Shown: positions 18,400-28,383 of the stretch, in pieces | Layout of the letters: every line of letters begins with the position of its first letter | Position numbering within the stretch: position 1 is the stretch's first letter | Assembly: GCA_944325215.1 (NCBI GenBank) | Contig: CALUZC010000023.1 | Span: forward strand, 1-41,795 | Length of the DNA stretch: 41,795 nt | Direction: 5' to 3' | Origin: an uncultured Mucispirillum sp. | GTDB lineage: Bacteria; Chrysiogenota; Deferribacteres; Deferribacterales; Mucispirillaceae | Position numbers and translations under genes: made by a program | The notes under the pieces: generated by a model | Seen by the model: the letters and a program-made list of their open reading frames with translations, nothing else | What the model was told of the DNA's origin: nothing | Database searches by the model: none

Positions 18400-20946
18400 T
18401 CACTTCTTAAAATCATGTGGTTCAAAATTATTATTTTTATCAACAGGGTATAACGAAAACATTAAATCCCCAGTAATAGCATTTGTCATTTCATTTGTTT
18501 CTTTATTTACTTTAAAATAAGTTGCCCCAACAGGTGTTGGAAATATTGCTAAAGGTAAAATATTATCAATAGCTTTTATGTAATCAATAAATATTAACTG
18601 CGATGTATTTGCACCAACTGCATAGCCACCCATTTTTGTATAATCATCATAACCAACCCATGCGACAGTTACAAGGTTTGGCATAACGCCTGCAAACCAG
18701 CAGTCTTTAGAATCATTTGATGTTCCTGTTTTTCCACCAAATACTCTGTTTATATTAACACGGCTTTTCCATGCACCACCTTTTTCTACTACTTTTACAA
18801 CACTATCTGTAATTAAAGATGCTGATGATGGCTCTAACACTTTCATCATTTCAGGTGGCTGAGCCTCATAGATTGTCTTATTATCAATATCTGCCACACG
18901 TGTTACAAAAAATGGAGTTTTTGAACGCATGCCTTGGTTTGCAAAAGTGCTGTAAGCATAAGCAAGCTCTAAAGGTGATGCCGATAAACTGCCTAAACTC
19001 ACAGATAAATCTTCTGGAATATCACCAGTAAATCCAAATAATCTTGCATATCTAATAATTTTTGCAACACCAATTTTTTGTGCAAGTTTAATGGTTACAG
19101 AGTTATTAGATAACTGTAATGCACGCTCTAAAGTCATCTCTCCTCTAAACTGACCATCAAAGTTTTTTGGTCTCCAGTTTTCATCTGTATTTGAGTTCCC
19201 TTGTATAACTGGTGTATCATGAAATACACTCATAGGGTAATATCCACTTTCATAAGCTGTTGCATAAACAAGTGGTTTAAATGTGCTGCCCACCTGTCTT
19301 CTTGCCTGTACTGCCCTGTTAAAAAATGATTTAAAGTATGACATACCTCCAACCATAGCATATATTTCACCAGTTTGTGGGTTAATAGATACAATGGCAC
19401 CTTCAAGTGGAGGGTTCTGCTCTATTAAATAAACATTATTATTTTTTACTTTCTTTTTGAATGATACATATATCACATCATTTTCTTCAAATATTTTAGT
19501 AAAATTAGTTACCCACTTACCATTATAATTTGATATCCACTCGTTTTCCTTATAGTTAATAATACCTGTGCTGTTATCGTAAAGAAGAATATTTAATTTA
19601 TTTTTTTCCACTTTTGTAATAACTGCTTTTTTATAATTTAATTCTTCCAGATAGCTTGGTATATTATTATCAAGGCGAATTAATTTCGTTCCATTATCCT
19701 GCTGTTCTGCTGCCTCAATAACAGCCATTTCTTCTTCAGACATTTCCACATCTGTATCATTATCTTCTAAAAGCTTGCCTAATGCTCCTTTATAACCTTC
19801 TCTTTTACCTATTGCCATAAGGTTTGTTAAAAGGGCTTTTTCAGCAGCTATTTGATAATCTAAATTTAGTGTTGTAAATACTTTTATACCTTTATTTTGT
19901 GCATCTTCTATTTTTAATTCTTCTTCAATAAACTTATGAACATAGTCCATAAAATAACCAGCATATCTTAACCTTAAAGGAACAGACTCTGCTAATATTA
20001 CCTCTTCATTTAGTGCTTCATTATATTCTTCTTCTGTAATATAGTTCAACTCACGCATACGTTTTAATACGTGGTTTCTTCTGTTTATTGATTTTTTCAT
20101 ATTTAAATGTGGTGCATAAATTGATGGTCCTTTTGGAATACCTGCCACCATAGCAGCTTCTGCAATAGTCATATCTTTTACATTTTTTCCAAAATAATTA
20201 ATTGCTGCTGCCTGAATACCATAAGCACCACGACCAAAGTTTACCTGGTTTAAGTATAATTCTAATATTTTCTCTTTAGAAAGCTCTTTATCAAGCCTGT
20301 ATGCAATAATAGCCTCTTTAATTTTTCTTTTTAATTTTCTTTCAGGTGTTAAATATATTACTTTTACAAGCTGTTGAGTAAGTGTTGAACCACCCTCAAC
20401 CATTCTACCTGCCTTAATGTTTGCAACCATAGCACGTGCAATACCCCATGGGTCAATACCACTATGTTCATAAAACCTTGCATCTTCAACAGCTACCACT
20501 GCTTGATACACATGCTTTGGCATATCTTCAATGGCCACAGGGTATCTTCTTTCTGCACCAAGCTCTGCAATTACAGTGCCTTCTGCATCATAAACTACCA
20601 TTGGCTCATTATATTTGAACTTACTAAACTCATCAGTTGATGGCAGCTCTAAACTAATAATGTATATATAAAGAACTAAACCAAGAAAACCAAGTAAACC
20701 AAGCCCAAACATACCTGCAATACCATATAAGGCAATGCGTAATTTAGTCCATTTCTTTTTAGGTTTATTATTGTTTTCATCGTTATTGTCATTATCATTG
20801 TCATCATCGATTTCATCAGTATCATCATTAGACTTATTATCATTACTACTTATGTTATGTTTACTATCATATTCATGCTCTGCTGCACTTTGCAGCTCTT
20901 CTGATAAATCTTTAATCAGTTTATCATCTTTATTTTCTTCTGACAT
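18400..20946 (-). CDS. mrcA: penicillin-binding protein 1A (bifunctional transglycosylase/transpeptidase)
   Basis: It polymerises and cross-links peptidoglycan in the periplasm. Domains: an Asp/Asn-rich cytosolic tail (1-63), membrane helix (about 70-97), GT51 glycosyltransferase (about 120-300) with catalytic Glu154 in VEDARFYEH and GGSTLTQQLVK (185-195), an inserted OB-like region (about 380-510), and the transpeptidase with SxxK Ser554-Lys557 (STFK), SNN 613-615 and KTGT 738-741. The total of 848 aa is normal for PBP1A. The start ATG at 20946 has GGAG seven bases upstream; a TTG at 20958 would consume that site. It lies 27 bp after uvrB and overlaps the Fis-type regulator gene. The very acidic Asn/Asp tail is unusual. 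Confidence 0.96.
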   Translation of the reverse strand: MSEENKDDKLIKDLSEELQSAAEHEYDSKHNISSNDNKSNDDTDEIDDDNDNDNNDENNNKPKKKWTKLRIALYGIAGMFGLGLLGFLGLVLYIYIISLELPSTDEFSKFKYNEPMVVYDAEGTVIAELGAERRYPVAIEDMPKHVYQAVVAVEDARFYEHSGIDPWGIARAMVANIKAGRMVEGGSTLTQQLVKVIYLTPERKLKRKIKEAIIAYRLDKELSKEKILELYLNQVNFGRGAYGIQAAAINYFGKNVKDMTIAEAAMVAGIPKGPSIYAPHLNMKKSINRRNHVLKRMRELNYITEEEYNEALNEEVILAESVPLRLRYAGYFMDYVHKFIEEELKIEDAQNKGIKVFTTLNLDYQIAAEKALLTNLMAIGKREGYKGALGKLLEDNDTDVEMSEEEMAVIEAAEQQDNGTKLIRLDNNIPSYLEELNYKKAVITKVEKNKLNILLYDNSTGIINYKENEWISNYNGKWVTNFTKIFEENDVIYVSFKKKVKNNNVYLIEQNPPLEGAIVSINPQTGEIYAMVGGMSYFKSFFNRAVQARRQVGSTFKPLVYATAYESGYYPMSVFHDTPVIQGNSNTDENWRPKNFDGQFRGEMTLERALQLSNNSVTIKLAQKIGVAKIIRYARLFGFTGDIPEDLSVSLGSLSASPLELAYAYSTFANQGMRSKTPFFVTRVADIDNKTIYEAQPPEMMKVLEPSSASLITDSVVKVVEKGGAWKSRVNINRVFGGKTGTSNDSKDCWFAGVMPNLVTVAWVGYDDYTKMGGYAVGANTSQLIFIDYIKAIDNILPLAIFPTPVGATYFKVNKETNEMTNAITGDLMFSLYPVDKNNNFEPHDFKK

Positions 20947-20973
20947 TTCTCTCTCCAATATATCTATATTTTT

Positions 20974-22950
20974 CTATTTCTTTTTAGCTTTTAATTCAAA
21001 AATAATATCTCTTAATTTTGCAGCCTTTTCAAAATCAAGCTCTTCAGAAGCTTTATACATTTGTGCTTCCAATTTTTCAATATCTTTTTCACTATTACCT
21101 GATAATTTTACATCAAAATCGTCATTAACTTCAACAGTAAAATAATCTTTTTCATAAATTGATGCTAAAATATCACTTATAGCACTTTTTACAGTTTCTG
21201 GTGTAATGCCATTTGCTTCGTTATATGCTTTTTGTTTTGCCCTTCTTCTTGCTGTTTCATCAATTGTCTGCTGCATTGCACCACTTACTTTATCACCGTA
21301 AAATATGGCTCTGCCTTCTGCGTTTCTTGCAGCCCTGCCTATTGTTTGGATTAAAGATTTTGTGGAACGTAAAAACCCTTCCTTATCAGCATCTAGTATG
21401 GCTACAAGCTTTACTTCAGGAATATCAAGCCCTTCTCTTAAAAGGTTTATGCCCACAAGCACATCAAATTCACCAAGACGAAGTGATTTTATTATTTTAA
21501 TACGCTCTATTGTATCTATTTCAGAGTGTAAATATTCCACCCTTATGCCCATATCTTTATAATATCTTGTAAGTTCTTCTGCCATACGTTTAGTTAGTGT
21601 GGTAACTAAAACTCTGCCACCCTCTTTTGTTACTTTTAATATTTCATTATATAAATCATCTACTTGAGTTCTTGCAGGGCGCACTTCAATTTCTGGATCC
21701 ATTAGTCCTGTTGGGCGTATAATCTGCTCTGCAATTACCCCTTTTGCTTCATCTATTTCATATTTATCTGGTGTGGCACTTACATACAGCACCTTATTTA
21801 TTCTGCTGTCAAACTCATCAAATTTTAAAGGTCTGTTATCTAGTGCTACAGGCAGACGAAAACCAAAATCAACCAGTGTTGTTTTTCTAGACCTGTCCCC
21901 ATTATACATGCCTCTAATCTGCGGTATTGTTATGTGGCTTTCATCAATTATAACTAACGCATCTTTTGGAAGATAGCTTATTAGTGTATAAGGTGTTGAG
22001 CCGGGAAGCCTTCCGTCAAAATATCTTGAATAGTTTTCAATGCCTGTGCAGTAGCCTGTTTCTTTCAACATTTCTATATCAAACATTGTTCTTTGAGTTA
22101 ATCTTTGTTCTTCTAAAAGTTTATTTTGACTTACAAATTCACCACATCTTTCTATTAAATCTTTTTTCATCTGCTCTATTACGCTGTCCATTGTAATGGC
22201 ACTTGTTACATAATGAGTATTAGGATAAATGGATAACTCTTTTAAATCTTTTGTGGTTTTTCCTGTTAGTGCATGAAATTCACTAATTCTATCAAGGCTG
22301 TCCCCAAAAAATTCTAACCTGTATGCTGTTTCATCTTCATGGCTTGGGAAAATCTCAATAGTATCGCCTTTTACTCTAAAAACTCCCCTGTGGAAATCCA
22401 CATCGTTTCGTTCATAACGCACTTGGATTAATTTCATTAAAACATCATCAAAATTATATTCTTCCCCCAGTTCAAAGTGCTGTATCATGGTAGCATATGT
22501 TTCTGGAGAGCCAAGACCATATATACATGAAACAGAAGCAACTATTATTACATCCCGCCTTTCAATTAATGAGCGTGTTGCTCTATTTCTTAATTTTTCT
22601 ATTTCTTCATTAATGGCAGAATCTTTTTCAATATATGTATCACTTGATGGAATATATGCTTCTGGCTGATAATAATCATAATAACTTACAAAATATTCTA
22701 CAGCATTATCTGGAAAGAATTTTAAAAACTCACCATAAAGTTGAGCAGCAAGTGTTTTGTTGTGTGCTATAATAAGTGTAGGCACCTGTAGTCGTTCAAT
22801 TACATTTGCCATGGTAAAAGTTTTACCAGAGCCTGTAACACCAAGTAAAACTTGACGCATAGCACCATTATTATATGATGATACAATTTCTTCAATTGCT
22901 TCTACTTGGTCACCTGCTGGTTTATAATCTGATGATATTTTAAATTCCAA
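20974..22950 (-). CDS. uvrB: excinuclease ABC subunit B
   Basis: The central nucleotide-excision-repair protein, which verifies damage handed over by UvrA and loads UvrC. Visible are Walker A GVTGSGKT (37-44), the DNA-clamping hairpin region [19 protein letters not shown] (about 90-110), the DESH motif in VIIDESHIT, helicase motifs V and VI ([20 protein letters not shown]), and the C-terminal UVR motif for UvrC contact (about 625-656). Length (658 aa) is normal. The start is TTG at 22950, with GGAG seven bases upstream; there is no nearer ATG in frame. It is the first gene of the operon uvrB - PBP1A - regulator - DUF2141. Confidence 0.97.
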   Translation of the reverse strand: MEFKISSDYKPAGDQVEAIEEIVSSYNNGAMRQVLLGVTGSGKTFTMANVIERLQVPTLIIAHNKTLAAQLYGEFLKFFPDNAVEYFVSYYDYYQPEAYIPSSDTYIEKDSAINEEIEKLRNRATRSLIERRDVIIVASVSCIYGLGSPETYATMIQHFELGEEYNFDDVLMKLIQVRYERNDVDFHRGVFRVKGDTIEIFPSHEDETAYRLEFFGDSLDRISEFHALTGKTTKDLKELSIYPNTHYVTSAITMDSVIEQMKKDLIERCGEFVSQNKLLEEQRLTQRTMFDIEMLKETGYCTGIENYSRYFDGRLPGSTPYTLISYLPKDALVIIDESHITIPQIRGMYNGDRSRKTTLVDFGFRLPVALDNRPLKFDEFDSRINKVLYVSATPDKYEIDEAKGVIAEQIIRPTGLMDPEIEVRPARTQVDDLYNEILKVTKEGGRVLVTTLTKRMAEELTRYYKDMGIRVEYLHSEIDTIERIKIIKSLRLGEFDVLVGINLLREGLDIPEVKLVAILDADKEGFLRSTKSLIQTIGRAARNAEGRAIFYGDKVSGAMQQTIDETARRRAKQKAYNEANGITPETVKSAISDILASIYEKDYFTVEVNDDFDVKLSGNSEKDIEKLEAQMYKASEELDFEKAAKLRDIIFELKAKKK

Positions 22951-22973
22951 TATTCTGCTCCAAAAAATATTAC

Positions 22974-23040
22974 TGCTACTCTATCATATTAATTTATAAA
23001 AATAAATGATTAATCTTATATTTTACATAATAGAGTAGCA
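22974..23040. repeat. 11-bp inverted repeat upstream of uvrB
   Basis: TGCTACTCTAT (22974-22984) is the exact complement of ATAGAGTAGCA (23030-23040), with a 45-base AT-rich loop. It covers the uvrB promoter and leader region. The loop is too long for a standard terminator; an operator pair or mRNA fold is possible. Confidence 0.5.
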
Positions 23041-23077
23041 AATATAAAAATAAGAGCAGAATATTTATATATTTTAA

Positions 23078-23587
23078 CTAGCCAACTACTTCTGATGTCA
23101 CTGCTTCTATTAAACCATCACTTCTTTTACGAAGTATTATTGTATTTGCAGAATCTACTTCCCCATCTATAATATAACTTATTACAAGCATATTATCTTT
23201 ATACAGATACAATACAGTCATACTATTTATATTCTTTGATGTAGTTATTTCAGGCAGTTTCCCTATATTTTCTCCCTCATAAATTTTACCTATTTCTGCA
23301 TATACTTCTTGAAATGTTTTAGAATTATAGACATATTTTGAGTAGTATACTGTGCCACCAGCATCTGAGCAGTAATAACATTCTTTAAATCGAGTAGAAT
23401 CGCAATCTGAATTAGGTTCAAATTTATTATCAATACTTAAATATTCATCTATTACCTTTGTTGTTTCTGATATTAGGTAAGCTTCTGAATTTTTAGAAGG
23501 TTTTTTATCTTTTGAATAATATCCTTGTGCATACAGATAATTCACTGACAGCATTAAAATAAAAAATACATAAATTAATTTTTTCAT
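23078..23587 (-). CDS. hypothetical secreted protein, 169 aa (paralogue A)
   Basis: Residues 1-20 are a signal peptide (MKKLIYVFFILMLSVNYLYA). The mature part has four cysteines clustered at about 62-73 (CDSTRFKECYYC), likely forming disulfides. The second half resembles the neighbouring protein at 23695: KTFQEVY with KSFDEVY, MTVLYLYKDNMLVIS with MIVYYYQDMLAIK, and GLIEAV with GFIESI near the end. GAGGAT precedes the ATG. The pair are therefore paralogues of an unrecognised periplasmic family. No function can be assigned. Confidence 0.7.
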   Translation of the reverse strand: MKKLIYVFFILMLSVNYLYAQGYYSKDKKPSKNSEAYLISETTKVIDEYLSIDNKFEPNSDCDSTRFKECYYCSDAGGTVYYSKYVYNSKTFQEVYAEIGKIYEGENIGKLPEITTSKNINSMTVLYLYKDNMLVISYIIDGEVDSANTIILRKRSDGLIEAVTSEVVG

Positions 23588-23694
23588 AAATATATCCTCA
23601 TATATTTTATTCTATTATTAGAAGTATAATATATTGTGGTAAGTTAATATATAAATACTACCACTTACCACTAAAAGTTATTTTATATTGGTTA

Positions 23695-24147
23695 TTATAT
23701 TAAATAGGAAATAATACTCTCTATAAAACCATTTTTTGTCTTTTTAAATAAATAGTACACATCACATACTTTAATTGCCAACATATCCTGGTAATAATAA
23801 ACTATCATTTGTTCTTCAAATGTATTTTTTTTAGGTAAGCTTTCAGGTAAACCTGATGAAAAACCCTCACAAAAATAATACTGTCGCTCTTGTTTATAAA
23901 CTTCATCAAAAGATTTTACTTTATATAATCTTTTAGCATAACGATTATCTTCTATTCGTAAACGCCACTCTTTTTCAACAAATGGAGGCATATACTCAGG
24001 ATTTTCATTAAGTTCAAAATTTTGATTTTTTTCAATAGTTAATGCATCTTTAATAAAATACTTTACCCACTTAATATCTTCTTCCGTATTAGCATACCCT
24101 AACGAAGAAAAAAGGACTAGAAATAATAAAACAAATATTTTTTTCAT
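23695..24147 (-). CDS. hypothetical secreted protein, 150 aa (paralogue B)
   Basis: Residues 1-19 are a signal peptide ending in GYA. The mature protein is charged and aromatic, with only two cysteines (CEGF and KVCDVYY). It shares spaced motifs with the downstream neighbour at 23078 (see KSFDEVY, MIVYYYQDMLAIK, GFIESI). GGGAGA precedes the ATG. It is separated from rpoC by the rpoC terminator, so the two paralogues form their own small unit between the RNA polymerase operon and the uvrB operon. Confidence 0.7.
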   Translation of the reverse strand: MKKIFVLLFLVLFSSLGYANTEEDIKWVKYFIKDALTIEKNQNFELNENPEYMPPFVEKEWRLRIEDNRYAKRLYKVKSFDEVYKQERQYYFCEGFSSGLPESLPKKNTFEEQMIVYYYQDMLAIKVCDVYYLFKKTKNGFIESIISYLI

Positions 24148-24215
24148 AAATATCTCCCTTATTTTAGTAATTATTTTATTATATATTACATATATTTTTT
24201 TACAACTTTTTTTAA

Positions 24216-24242
24216 TATAAAAAAGGGAGCATATGCTCCCTT
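24216..24242 (-). terminator. terminator of the rpoBC operon
   Basis: A self-complementary stem AAGGGAGCAT / ATGCTCCCTT (24223-24242) is followed on the minus strand by a T-run of seven. It begins seven bases after the rpoC stop codon. Confidence 0.9.
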
Positions 24243-24248
24243 ATATAT

Positions 24249-27200
24249 TTAATTATCTTGATTTATAAATTTGTATTTACCGCTTATTATGTGTTTAGAG
24301 CCAGTACCTGCTGGTATTAATTTACCCATAATAACGTTTTCTTTTAAACCACGAAGTTTATCTGTTTTACCAGAACATGCTGCATCTGTAAGTACCCTTG
24401 TAGTTTCTTGGAAAGAAGCTGCTGAAATAAAGCTTTCAGTGTTAAGGGCAGCCTTTGTAATACCTTGAAGTATTGGTCTACCTTTTGGCGGCTCTTTGCC
24501 TTCTGCTAAAAGCTCATCTTGAGCTTTTTTGAAGTCGCTTTTATAAACTTCTTCATTTGGCATAAAGTCAGAATCACCTGCATCTTCAATAATAACTTTT
24601 TTAAGCATTTGGCGAACGATTACTTCAATGTGTTTATCGTTAATGCTAACCCCTGATTTTCTATAAACTATCTGAATTTCATCTACTAAGTATTTAGCTA
24701 ACGCTTCTTCACCTAATACAGATAAAATATCATGTGGGTTAATATTACCGTCAATTAATGCTTCACCAGCTTTAATTAAGTCGCCTTCGTGGGCATTAAT
24801 ATACCTTAATGTATTAATATTATAAACTTTTTTATCGCCAGTTTCTTCGTTTTCAATAGTTAATTTTTTCATACCACGAACGGCATTTTCAATTTTAACT
24901 ATACCTTCAATCTCTGCAATAATTGCAGGGTCTTTCGGTTTTCTTGCTTCAAAAAGTTCAGCAACACGAGGAAGACCAACTGTAATATCTTTCGTTTTTT
25001 GTGCTTCTCTTGGTGTTTTTGCAATAATATCACCAGGGAATACTTCATCGCCTTCGTTAAAGGAAATAATTGTTCCTGGAGTAAGCTCATAACGGTATAC
25101 AGTTTTGTTATCTGCATCTTTAATAGAAATACGTGGTCTACGTTTTTCTTTAGAATTTGCCACAACTACTTTTTGAGAAATATTTGTAGTCTGGTCAATT
25201 TCTTCTTTTAATGTTTCACCCTCTATTAAATCACCATATGCAACTGTCCCTGCATGTTCTGTCATAATAACTGCTACGTGTGGATCCCAGTCAAATAAAA
25301 GCTGACCTTGAGTTACCATATCCCCTTCTTCTACATGGATTGTAGAACCGTATGCAGGTGTGTATTTTTCAAGCACCCTGCCACTTGGGTCTTTTACTAA
25401 TATGGAACCGTTTCTGTTTAATACTACAATCTCATCTTTTCTATTACGTAAGATTTTCATACCGTCAAAGAAAACTTTACCACCCATTCTACAGCTGATA
25501 GATGATTCTATACCACCGGCTGATGCAATACCACCAATGTGGAATGTTCTCATTGTAAGCTGTGTTCCCGGCTCACCAATAGATTGTGCTGCAATTGTTC
25601 CTGCTGCCTCACCTATTTCTATCATTCTTCTTGTTGCTAAATCTAAACCGTAACATTTTCTACAAATTCCAAACTCGCTGTCGCAAGTTAAAGCTGAACG
25701 AACCATTACTTTATCAATACCTGCACGTTCAATTTTTTCTACAACTTCTTCATCTATAAATGTATCTGCTTCAACGATTAATTCATCTGTTACTGTATCA
25801 AATAAATCTTCTAATGTATATCTACCATAAATCCTTTCACCAAGTGTTTCTACAACAGATGAACCTTGGAATAATGGACCAACTTCTATACCTTTAATTG
25901 TGCCGCAGTCTTCTTCAGAAATAATCAAGTCTTGAGCAACGTCTACTAAACGACGAGTTAAGTAACCTGAGTTAGCTGTTTTTAAGGCAGTATCTGCAAG
26001 ACCTTTCCTAGCACCGTGAGTGGAGATAAAATACTGGCTCATTGTTAAACCTTCACGGAAATTAGAATCAATTGGTGTTTCAATAATCTCACCAGATGGT
26101 TTTGCCATTAAGCCACGCATACCTGCAAGCTGTGCAATCTGTGCTTTAGAACCCCTTGCACCAGAATCACTCATGACATGCAGTGTATTATAATATTTTT
26201 CTCTTTTATTTTCTTTAGAAGCATCACCACCTAAACCTTCAATAGTTTTAATGAGTTTTTCAGTGATTTTTTCGTTAGTTTTAGACCAAACGTCAATAAT
26301 TTGGTTATAACGCTCACCTTTAGAAAGTGCTGCCTCTTCTCTATAGTGTCTTTCAATTTCTTGAACTTTGCCATATGCTTCCTGCACAAGCTCGTTTTTC
26401 TCTTTTGGTATAATCATATCATCTATACAAATAGAGTAACCTGCAATTGTAGAGTATTTAAAACCTAAATCTTTAAGATTATCAAGGAATGTAACACTAT
26501 ACCAGTTGCCTAATTTTTTATAGATGTAATCTACAAGTTTACCAATTTCTTTTTTACCTAACACTTTATTGATTTGTTCAAAATCAATACCTTCTGGTAA
26601 AATACCATATAATATTACTCTACCAGCAGATGTTTCATACATTTTGCCATCAATTCTTACTTTAATTTCAGCTTGAAGGCTTAATTTACCATGGTCAATA
26701 GCGATTACTACTTCTTCAGGTGAAGAATAAGTTTTACCACTGCCCATTGCATTTTTTAACGGTCTTGTTAAGTAGTAAATACCAAGAACCATATCCTGAG
26801 TAGGAATAGCAAGTGGCTGACCATTTGCAGGTGATAATATATTATATGCTGAAAGCATTAATGTTTTTGCTTCAAGCTGTGCCTGGAATGAAAGCGGCAC
26901 GTGCACTGCCATTTGGTCACCGTCAAAGTCTGCGTTAAATGCAGTACAAACAAGTGGGTGAAGCTGTATTGCTTTACCTTCTATAAGCTGTGGTTCAAAT
27001 GCTTGAATACCAAGCCTGTGCAGTGTAGGGGCACGGTTTAATAATACAGGGTGTTCCCTAATTACTTCTTCTAAAACGTCCCATACTTCCTGTCTGCGTT
27101 CTTCCACCATTCTTTTAGCTTGTTTTACAGTAGAAGCAATGCCCCTTTCTTTTTCAAGTTTATAGTATAAGAAAGGTTTGAAAAGCTCTAATGCCATAAG

Positions 27201-28304
27201 TTTTGGTAAACCACACTGGTGCATTTTAAGGTGTGGACCTGCCACAATAACTGAACGACCAGAATAGTCAACCCTTTTACCTAAAAGGTTTTGACGGAAA
27301 CGACCGTTTTTACCTTTAATCATATCTGATAATGATTTTAACGGACGTTTATTACTTGAACGAATAATTCTGCCACGTCTACCGTTATCAAAAAGAGCAT
27401 CTACTGCTTCTTGAAGCATACGTTTTTCGTTTCTAATAATAATCTCTGGGGCATTAAGCTCCATAAGTTTTTTAAGACGGTTGTTTCTGTTAATAACACG
27501 TCTGTATAAGTCATTTAAATCACTTGTTGCAAATCTGCCACCATCAAGTGGAACAAGTGGACGAAGTTCTGGTGGTATAACAGGAACTACATCAAGCACC
27601 ATCCATTCTGGACGGTTGTTTGATTTCCTAAATGCTTCAACAACTCTTAAACGTTTTGCAAGTTTTAAACGTTTTTGCATACTGTTAGTTTCTCTTAACT
27701 CGCTTTTAAGTTCAATTAAAAGCAGGTCAAGGTCTACTTTTTTAAGTAAATCTTTTATACCTTCAGCACCGATTTTAGCCACAAAACCATTTACACCAAA
27801 ATCTTCCACTGCTTTTCTATACTGTTCTTCTGTTAATATCTGCCTTTCTTTAAGGTTAGTGTTTTTTGGGTCTGTAACAATATATGACTCAAAGTAAACA
27901 ACTCTCTCTATATCTTTAATAGATAAATCTAATATAGAACCAATACGAGATGGTGTGCCTTTGAAAAACCAAATATGGCAAACAGGGGAAGCTAAATCAA
28001 TATGCCCCATACGAACACGACGAACTTTTGACTGGATAACTTCAACACCACATTTTTCGCAGACAATACCTCTGTGTTTCATACGTTTATATTTACCACA
28101 TAAACATTCCCAGTCTTTAACAGGTCCAAATATTTTTGCACAGAAAAGACCGTCCCTTTCAGGTTTGAAAGTTCTGTAGTTAATTGTTTCAGGCTTAGTA
28201 ACTTCACCTGATGACCAGCTTAATATTTTTTCAGGTGATGCAATTTTTATACGTATTGCATCAAAAAATACTGAATTTTTATCATCTCTTACACTTTTTT
28301 TCAT
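24249..28304 (-). CDS. rpoC: DNA-directed RNA polymerase subunit beta'
   Basis: The catalytic clamp subunit of RNA polymerase, 1351 aa. The first zinc site is formed by Cys67, Cys69, Cys82 and Cys85 (CLCG, CEKC). The active-site motif [12 protein letters not shown] binds the catalytic Mg. The second zinc cluster lies in [16 protein letters not shown]. The rifamycin-independent core motifs ([31 protein letters not shown]) are intact. Length is close to that of proteobacterial beta' without large lineage insertions. The start is preceded by AAGAG. It follows rpoB by 79 bp, a gap that carries a hairpin. Confidence 0.99.
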   Translation of the reverse strand: MKKSVRDDKNSVFFDAIRIKIASPEKILSWSSGEVTKPETINYRTFKPERDGLFCAKIFGPVKDWECLCGKYKRMKHRGIVCEKCGVEVIQSKVRRVRMGHIDLASPVCHIWFFKGTPSRIGSILDLSIKDIERVVYFESYIVTDPKNTNLKERQILTEEQYRKAVEDFGVNGFVAKIGAEGIKDLLKKVDLDLLLIELKSELRETNSMQKRLKLAKRLRVVEAFRKSNNRPEWMVLDVVPVIPPELRPLVPLDGGRFATSDLNDLYRRVINRNNRLKKLMELNAPEIIIRNEKRMLQEAVDALFDNGRRGRIIRSSNKRPLKSLSDMIKGKNGRFRQNLLGKRVDYSGRSVIVAGPHLKMHQCGLPKLMALELFKPFLYYKLEKERGIASTVKQAKRMVEERRQEVWDVLEEVIREHPVLLNRAPTLHRLGIQAFEPQLIEGKAIQLHPLVCTAFNADFDGDQMAVHVPLSFQAQLEAKTLMLSAYNILSPANGQPLAIPTQDMVLGIYYLTRPLKNAMGSGKTYSSPEEVVIAIDHGKLSLQAEIKVRIDGKMYETSAGRVILYGILPEGIDFEQINKVLGKKEIGKLVDYIYKKLGNWYSVTFLDNLKDLGFKYSTIAGYSICIDDMIIPKEKNELVQEAYGKVQEIERHYREEAALSKGERYNQIIDVWSKTNEKITEKLIKTIEGLGGDASKENKREKYYNTLHVMSDSGARGSKAQIAQLAGMRGLMAKPSGEIIETPIDSNFREGLTMSQYFISTHGARKGLADTALKTANSGYLTRRLVDVAQDLIISEEDCGTIKGIEVGPLFQGSSVVETLGERIYGRYTLEDLFDTVTDELIVEADTFIDEEVVEKIERAGIDKVMVRSALTCDSEFGICRKCYGLDLATRRMIEIGEAAGTIAAQSIGEPGTQLTMRTFHIGGIASAGGIESSISCRMGGKVFFDGMKILRNRKDEIVVLNRNGSILVKDPSGRVLEKYTPAYGSTIHVEEGDMVTQGQLLFDWDPHVAVIMTEHAGTVAYGDLIEGETLKEEIDQTTNISQKVVVANSKEKRRPRISIKDADNKTVYRYELTPGTIISFNEGDEVFPGDIIAKTPREAQKTKDITVGLPRVAELFEARKPKDPAIIAEIEGIVKIENAVRGMKKLTIENEETGDKKVYNINTLRYINAHEGDLIKAGEALIDGNINPHDILSVLGEEALAKYLVDEIQIVYRKSGVSINDKHIEVIVRQMLKKVIIEDAGDSDFMPNEEVYKSDFKKAQDELLAEGKEPPKGRPILQGITKAALNTESFISAASFQETTRVLTDAACSGKTDKLRGLKENVIMGKLIPAGTGSKHIISGKYKFINQDN

Positions 28305-28344
28305 AGTCTCTTATTCTACCTCATAAAATGAAGTTAAAGTATTC

Positions 28345-28369
28345 ATAAAACAGGGGAATATAACCCCTG
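28345..28369 (-). terminator. hairpin between rpoB and rpoC (partial terminator or processing site)
   Basis: CAGGGG (28351-28356) and CCCCTG (28364-28369) form a GC stem with a 7-base loop. On the minus strand TTTTAT follows directly. It looks like a weak intrinsic terminator inside the rpoBC transcript. Confidence 0.5.
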
Positions 28370-28383
28370 CATTAATAACTTTA

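Noticed and set aside
20735-21145. Plus-strand 136-codon frame opposite PBP1A/uvrB
   Set aside because: It is the shadow of Asp/Asn/Ser-rich minus-strand coding sequence; Ser/Leu-rich and without a ribosome binding site.
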